A DNA stretch of 64,000 nucleotides from an uncultured Christensenella sp. (GTDB taxonomy: Bacteria > Bacillota > Clostridia > Christensenellales > Borkfalkiaceae), in NCBI GenBank assembly GCA_910578195.1, contig CAJTOY010000003.1, positions 186,001-250,000 of the forward strand. Direction: 5' to 3'. Of the stretch, positions 59,427 through 64,000 are shown in pieces. Positions within the stretch are counted from its first letter, which is position 1. Every line of letters starts with the position of its first letter. Below the pieces are notes generated by a model. It did no database searches and had not been told where the DNA came from. It was given only the letters and a program-made list of their open reading frames with translations. Position numbers and translations under genes: made by a program.

Positions 59427-59990
59427 ATGAAGAATATTTTTACCGAGGGTTGGGAACTCCGCTATGAAGCGGAGTTCATAGCCCACAACAAAGACAAAAT
59501 ACAGGCATATATTTGTTCTCCGCTGAGAGCAGCAACCAGTGCCGAAGTACAGCGCAATATGCGCACGGCAAGGGCATATATGGTTTATGCGTTTGAGGCA
59601 ATGCATTTTAGTGCTGTTGCGCCGCACGCCTATCTTCCGGTTATTCTCGATGATGATAAACCGAGTGAAAGGGCATTAGCATTGCAAATCGGTCTTCAAA
59701 TGCTTTTTTTCTGCAACATTGTGCTTGTATGTGGAAATCGACTGTCGGAAGGGATGAAAGGTGAAATCAAATATGCAGCAAGACTTAATAAGCAGATTTA
59801 CACGTTCAATACCGAAATATATTCCGAAGTTCAGAAAATCGTCATCGAAGACGAAGAGAACTCGGAATTGGTAAGTTTGCATTTAGGATATTCGCCGCTT
59901 GGTTCATCCTGCCCTGTAACAAATTTTATGCAGACCAAACTCGATGTGACTGTTTTGGTAAAGGAGAGATCAAATGCTGTGTCAGTTTGA
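59427..59990 (+). CDS. Deoxyribosyltransferase-like protein (DUF7768-like)
   Basis: 187 residues. AYICSPLRA, APHAYLPVILDDDKPSERALALQIGL and LVCGNRLSEGMKGEIKYA follow the pattern of nucleoside 2-deoxyribosyltransferase-fold proteins recalled as DUF7768 or DUF4406. A catalytic Glu may be in GEI. It is distinct from the gene at 38141. It overlaps the RecD2 gene by 17 bases. Role unknown; position points to DNA metabolism. Confidence 0.65.
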   Translation: MKNIFTEGWELRYEAEFIAHNKDKIQAYICSPLRAATSAEVQRNMRTARAYMVYAFEAMHFSAVAPHAYLPVILDDDKPSERALALQIGLQMLFFCNIVLVCGNRLSEGMKGEIKYAARLNKQIYTFNTEIYSEVQKIVIEDEENSELVSLHLGYSPLGSSCPVTNFMQTKLDVTVLVKERSNAVSV

Positions 59991-62151
59991 GAGATTATTG
60001 TATCCTAGAGATTCATCGGCGGTAGCGCTTGATAGTTATATGATTGCGCTATACCGACCTTTGGAAAAAATCCTTGATAGTAACGGAATGAGAGTTATGC
60101 AGGTAAAGGCTGTTGGATACGGTCTTCCTACTGCGAACAGCTTACGTTATGACATTAAGGGGCACTGGAACAAAAGCGCCAAACACGGGGTTCAATTTGA
60201 GATGGAAACCTATGACGAAGTGATTGCTCCCGATAAAGAAGGGGTGATTGCTTATCTGTCCAGCGGGCAGATTAAAGGCATAGGTCCGAAATTGGCGGAA
60301 AGAATCTATGCGGCATTCGGTAACAATACGCTTGAGATATTGGATAAGGATCCTGATAAACTGCTTACCATTTCCGGTATCAGCAACGGGAAACTCAAAA
60401 AAATCTGCGAGTCGTATCTTGCGAATCGTGCCGCCCGTGACATTGTGGCATTCTTAGTTCCGCATGGCGTTACTGCGAATCGCGCAGTCAAATTGTTCCG
60501 TGAGTATGGTAGCAAAACAATGGAAATCGTCAGAGAACATCCTTACACTCTTTGCGAGATGGTTGGAGTTGGATTTACTACTGCTGATAAAATTGCAAAG
60601 AGTATGGGGTTCGGCGACCTTTCTACCGACCGTGTGGATGCAGGAATGCTCTATACGTTAACAGAAGCCGAAGGGCGTGGCAACCTTTGTATGGAAAAGC
60701 ACGAGTTTGCAAAGGAATGCTTGAAATTATTACAAACGTCCGAGTTAACCGAAGAAATGATAGGCAACCGTGCTATGAGACTGATACAGGACAAGAAACT
60801 TGTGTGTTACAACGGTATGGTTTACCGTACCCAGACCGCATTAGCAGAGTTCGTGTTGGCGAAACAAATAGTTCTAAGGTTGGCAACAAAGGTAAAACAG
60901 GATTATTCGGATTTAGAAGTGGAGTTAGATAGAGTAGAAAGCAATCTCGGTCTAAAGCTCGCAACCGAACAACGCGAAGCGGTGAAAACTGCTTTGACAA
61001 ATGGGCTTACGGTTATCACTGGTGGTCCCGGAACTGGTAAAACGATGATACAACGTGCAATACTGGATATCTATTGTAGAAAAAATCCGGACAACGAAGT
61101 ATGCTGCTGCGCTCCAACAGGGCGTGCGGCAAGACGTATGTCGCAGGCAACAAGATTCCCGGCGTCCACAATTCATAGGGCACTTGGACTAATGGCAGGC
61201 GATGACGGAGTATTCGGGGAACCTGATGAGATTGACGCGGATTTGCTGCTTGTAGACGAAGTATCAATGCTTGACGTGTATTTAGCTGGACATTTGCTCG
61301 GCGCAGTAAAAAACGGCGCGCAAGTCGTATTTATCGGCGACGCAGACCAACTTCCGTCCGTTGGACCAGGAGCGGTACTCAGTGAGATGATAACAAGCGG
61401 CTGTATTCCAGTCGTAAGGCTTGATAAGGTATTCCGCCAAAGCAGCGGAAGCCGTATCGCAACAAACGCTAAACTCATCCGACACGGTAATTTCGGTCTG
61501 GAATACGGAGACGATTTTTCGTTTATCGATTCACCGGATATAACCGAGTCGGCTGAAAAAATCGTAGAACTTTTTTTACGGGAAATCGATAAATACGGCG
61601 TTGATAATGTTGCATTGTTGTCGCCGTTCCGTCAGAAAACTGAAACAGGAGTTAATGCTTTGAATGCATATCTGCAATCTAAAGTAAATCCGCCCTCGAG
61701 CAGTAAAGCGGAATTCGAATGCGGCAAGCGGCTGTTCAGAGTGGGTGATAAGGTTATGCAAACCAAGAACCACGAAGACGTGAGCAACGGCGATATCGGG
61801 TACGTTAAGGACATTATTGGCAGCGGTAGCGATAAAGCGCTGTTTGTCGATTTTGGTGATGGACGCTTAAAAGAGTATGATTCCGCAGATTTGGAACGTC
61901 TCGATCTCGGTTATGCGTCTACCGTACACAAATCACAAGGTTCAGAGTACAAGTCGGTAATTATCAATCTGCAGTGTGCACATTCGATAATGCTGACGCG
62001 ACCGCTAATTTATACGGCTATCACCCGTGGTAAGGAGCGTTTAACAATTGTCGGTGAACGCAAAGCGTTATGCACGGCAATCAGAAGAACGGATACGGAA
62101 AAGCGCGGAACGTGCTTATCCGAACGACTAAAAGAAATCTTGAAAAAATAA
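59974..62151 (+). CDS. recD2: RecD2-type DNA helicase
   Basis: 725 residues. The N-terminal region has tandem helix-hairpin-helix motifs (IKGIGPKLAERIYAAF, GISNGKLKKI). The helicase core starts with GGPGTGKT at about 350, then CAPTGRAARRM, LLLVDEVSMLD, GDADQLPSVGPGAVL and, near the end, GYASTVHKSQGSEY, all superfamily 1B RecD motifs. RecD2 unwinds 5'-3' in DNA repair and recombination. GGAGAG precedes the ATG, which overlaps the preceding gene. Confidence 0.9.
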   Translation: MLCQFERLLYPRDSSAVALDSYMIALYRPLEKILDSNGMRVMQVKAVGYGLPTANSLRYDIKGHWNKSAKHGVQFEMETYDEVIAPDKEGVIAYLSSGQIKGIGPKLAERIYAAFGNNTLEILDKDPDKLLTISGISNGKLKKICESYLANRAARDIVAFLVPHGVTANRAVKLFREYGSKTMEIVREHPYTLCEMVGVGFTTADKIAKSMGFGDLSTDRVDAGMLYTLTEAEGRGNLCMEKHEFAKECLKLLQTSELTEEMIGNRAMRLIQDKKLVCYNGMVYRTQTALAEFVLAKQIVLRLATKVKQDYSDLEVELDRVESNLGLKLATEQREAVKTALTNGLTVITGGPGTGKTMIQRAILDIYCRKNPDNEVCCCAPTGRAARRMSQATRFPASTIHRALGLMAGDDGVFGEPDEIDADLLLVDEVSMLDVYLAGHLLGAVKNGAQVVFIGDADQLPSVGPGAVLSEMITSGCIPVVRLDKVFRQSSGSRIATNAKLIRHGNFGLEYGDDFSFIDSPDITESAEKIVELFLREIDKYGVDNVALLSPFRQKTETGVNALNAYLQSKVNPPSSSKAEFECGKRLFRVGDKVMQTKNHEDVSNGDIGYVKDIIGSGSDKALFVDFGDGRLKEYDSADLERLDLGYASTVHKSQGSEYKSVIINLQCAHSIMLTRPLIYTAITRGKERLTIVGERKALCTAIRRTDTEKRGTCLSERLKEILKK

Positions 62152-62169
62152 AAAATAGGAGAAAAAATT

Positions 62170-62613
62170 ATGGCAAACATTTTAGCACAATATGTGGCAA
62201 CACAGAACGAAATGCTTCTTCAGGTGGCAGGTAACGAATTACCGATGGAATCAGTAGTCGAGTATCAAGAACTTAATTACCGCATAGACGTATTGAATAC
62301 GTGCAAGGCATTGACAATTACGGCACCCGTTACAACGGACGCCCAAAAACTCGGTTATCATTACCAGCTTACGGACAAGGTTCTTGGAACTTTAACGACG
62401 GAGCACAAATTCGGTCCCTCAGTAGATGAAGAAGGCAAGAAGAAACGTGAAGCTTCGCTCTCGGCGCTGGAACGTGTTATTCAGGACGGACGCAGAAGGT
62501 TCCAAAGTCTCAACATCACATCGAACGAGCAATACAAAAAACTTGTTATCAGCTTTATCGGTTCGGTTCTCAATGTCTGGATTCAGTACAGAAATACATA
62601 CGTAAATATTTGA
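62170..62613 (+). CDS. Hypothetical protein of recombination module, 147 aa
   Basis: Helical protein, MANILAQYVATQNEMLLQVAG at the start and RVIQDGRRRFQSL later. No domain recognised. It lies between RecD2 and the annealase-like gene in the same operon; a DNA-processing helper is possible. TAGGAGAAAA precedes the ATG. Confidence 0.6.
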   Translation: MANILAQYVATQNEMLLQVAGNELPMESVVEYQELNYRIDVLNTCKALTITAPVTTDAQKLGYHYQLTDKVLGTLTTEHKFGPSVDEEGKKKREASLSALERVIQDGRRRFQSLNITSNEQYKKLVISFIGSVLNVWIQYRNTYVNI

Positions 62614-62635
62614 AAATATTAAAAGGAGAATTATC

Positions 62636-63382
62636 ATGAGTCAAAACAACTCGAATGACAAAACGGCAATGCTTGCCGAAATCGCAAAAATTAATGCAGT
62701 AGAAGGCTTCGAACCGTCTGTGTTTGCAGTGGATTATACGGATTTAACTACGGGCGAGGTGCGCAAGCGCCTTCCCGTAATGACGCAAATTGCGTGGTTT
62801 CGTATGAAGTATCCTGAAGGGAAAATTGCAGTAAGCGCAGTTCCCAACGGAGATTGTTTTGTTGCAACAGCGAAAATCTATCCCAGCTATAAAGCCGGCG
62901 AAAATGAATTTTTAGCTGAAGCGACGGCGTCCCGCGCACCCGCAGCGGATAAGCCTTCGGTTTCCGCAAGAGAATGGGCACAGACAGCGGCAATCGGCGT
63001 AGCTTTGCGCAATGCAGGATTCGGTTTGCAGTTCAGTGTTGCGGGAGAGGATTTTTCCGAGCTCGCGCCCGATGAACTGGGTTTGTTGAAACCTGCTCCG
63101 ACAGCAGACACCACCTTCGTACCCGTCGCGGTCAAGGAAGAGGAAAAGACAACTGCTGTTGTAACCGAGATGCCTAAGCGCGAGCTTACGCTGGAAGAGC
63201 GCTATCAGGAAGCAATCGGTTTGGTTTGTCCGTTGACCAAGTTTGCAGGAAGAACTCTTGGCGACGTCGCAAACGTAGAGCCAGGCTTTATAAAGTGGTT
63301 GGCGGAAAAATATACCGGCGACGAAAAGCTTAAAACTGCGGCAAAAGATATTTGTGAGTATGCAAAGCGCCAAGCAGCTTAA
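62636..63382 (+). CDS. Annealase-like protein with ExoX-like C-terminal domain
   Basis: 248 residues. The N-terminal 130 residues (LPVMTQIAWFRMKYPEGKIAVS, DCFVATAKIYPSYKAGENEF, SAREWAQTAAIGVALRNAGFG) recall Rad52/Erf-like single-strand annealing proteins, with the conserved A..RAL..AGFG-type end. A Pro/Ala linker leads to CPLTKFAGRTLGDVANVEPGF, KWLAEKYTG: the small ExoX-like C-terminal domain. Position beside a YqaJ nuclease and RecD2 supports strand annealing. AAAAGGAG precedes the ATG. Confidence 0.65.
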   Translation: MSQNNSNDKTAMLAEIAKINAVEGFEPSVFAVDYTDLTTGEVRKRLPVMTQIAWFRMKYPEGKIAVSAVPNGDCFVATAKIYPSYKAGENEFLAEATASRAPAADKPSVSAREWAQTAAIGVALRNAGFGLQFSVAGEDFSELAPDELGLLKPAPTADTTFVPVAVKEEEKTTAVVTEMPKRELTLEERYQEAIGLVCPLTKFAGRTLGDVANVEPGFIKWLAEKYTGDEKLKTAAKDICEYAKRQAA

Positions 63383-63435
63383 TTAACAAACGAGGGGCTA
63401 GCTGAAAAGTCAGTTCCCCTAAAGGAGTCAGTATT

Positions 63436-64000
63436 ATGGAAATGTTTCACATTTCGGATATTATTTCAATTTTGGGTTTACCTCATCCGACGCTTGGGCA
63501 AACGTCTTATTATATACCTTGTCCGTGCTGCGATAAGGAGCCACACAAAAAGCATCTGAATATCAATGTCAAAAAAGATGTGTTTCGCTGTCCGAGATGC
63601 GGCGTTTCCGGTGGTATATTCGATTTATATTCTCTCTTTACGGGTGTGCCTAGAGACAAGGTATTGATTGCGCTCACAGAGCGTCTCGGTACCCCTACGA
63701 GGGTGAATAGACCAAAAGTCAAAATCGAAAAGCATGTGCCAAGCGTGGCAATTTGCGAATGCCCGATAACAGATGTTGAGAGCAGGCACGCAACCTATAG
63801 TGCATTGCTTGCCAAATTGTCGCTGGCAAAAGACCATAAGGAAAATCTTCTTAACAGGGGATTAACAGAATCGGATATCGAGCGCCTTGGCTATAAAACT
63901 ACACCGATAGTCGGTATGGCAAGCCTTGCTAAGCAGTTGCAATCTGACGGATTATATCTTGCGGGTGTTCCCGGATTTTATAGAACCGAAAGTAGCGAAT
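63436..64000 (+). CDS. CHC2-type zinc-finger DNA primase (partial)
   Basis: Open from the ATG at 63436 to the window end; at least 188 residues. CPCCDKEPHKKHLNIN and FRCPRCGVSGGIFDLYSLF form the N-terminal zinc finger of DnaG-type primases. The C-terminal segment DHKENLLNRGLTESDIERLG is like the linker before the TOPRIM core of phage and plasmid primases. The core would lie past the window. AAAGGAG precedes the ATG, after a bulged hairpin AGGGG/CCCCT at 63393-63420. It closes the replication/recombination operon seen here. Confidence 0.75.
   Translation, partial: MEMFHISDIISILGLPHPTLGQTSYYIPCPCCDKEPHKKHLNINVKKDVFRCPRCGVSGGIFDLYSLFTGVPRDKVLIALTERLGTPTRVNRPKVKIEKHVPSVAICECPITDVESRHATYSALLAKLSLAKDHKENLLNRGLTESDIERLGYKTTPIVGMASLAKQLQSDGLYLAGVPGFYRTESSE

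Noticed and set aside
1..64000. Prophage
   Set aside because: No capsid, terminase, portal or tail genes are seen; the secretion genes are of conjugation type.

Overview
The window looks like part of a large conjugative element (integrative element or conjugative plasmid) of a low-to-middle GC Bacillota host, most likely a gut Clostridia. The evidence is strong AGGAGG ribosome binding sites, sigma-A-like promoters, a Gram-positive type IV secretion system (PrgI-like, VirB4-like, VirB6-like and VirD4-like proteins), a PadR-HAAS pair and many short accessory genes of the kind carried by clostridial conjugative elements. Every supported gene lies on the + strand in long, tightly spaced operons. 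No relaxase, integrase, attachment site, tRNA, rRNA, insertion sequence or CRISPR array is visible.

Layout. 1-12.2 kb: orphan adenine methyltransferase, then the conjugation apparatus from VirB6-like channel to VirD4-like coupling protein and an S1-domain RNA-binding protein. 12.2-22.0 kb: two tandem paralogous giant Ig-like surface proteins of about 1,600 residues. 22.0-25.1 kb: a probable structured noncoding RNA with its own promoter and terminator, a zinc-finger protein, a minimal signal peptidase I, a zinc-ribbon protein and a HipA-like kinase. 25.2-33.4 kb: small accessory genes including DUF4262, a YkgJ-type cysteine cluster protein, an SSB, and a separate protein with an SSB-like acidic tip. 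33.4-37.6 kb: MoxR-type AAA+ ATPase paired with a metallopeptidase-like/VWA protein. 37.6-44.3 kb: poorly known families (DUF4241, deoxyribosyltransferase-like, Api92-like, DUF6927-like, cysteine-rich microproteins). 44.3-48.6 kb: DUF4942 methyltransferase, NADAR protein and a methylase-like protein with an HPPY motif. 48.6-56.9 kb: a visibly AT-richer cargo island, a RiPP cluster. 56.9-64 kb: DUF932-like protein, YqaJ nuclease, deoxyribosyltransferase-like protein, RecD2 helicase, annealase-like protein and the start of a CHC2 zinc-finger primase.

The most exciting part is the RiPP island. A PadR/HAAS regulatory pair and a secreted cysteine peptidase precede a cobalamin-binding radical SAM enzyme, an 80-residue precursor whose last 57 residues are almost only Val, Ala, Gly, Ile, Leu and Asn, a second radical SAM enzyme, a PqqD-like/GNAT fusion, an ABC exporter, and a separately promoted SdpI-type immunity protein. 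The core composition and the enzyme set recall polytheonamide-type pore peptides, but the leader is only about 23 residues and the genetic setting is a Gram-positive mobile element.

A second theme is RNA control. At least three operons start with a 17-spacer promoter, a short leader and a G.U-rich terminator hairpin whose 5' arm begins AGTGTC. Function calls are from reading motifs by eye; no database search was possible, and DUF names are recalled family resemblances.
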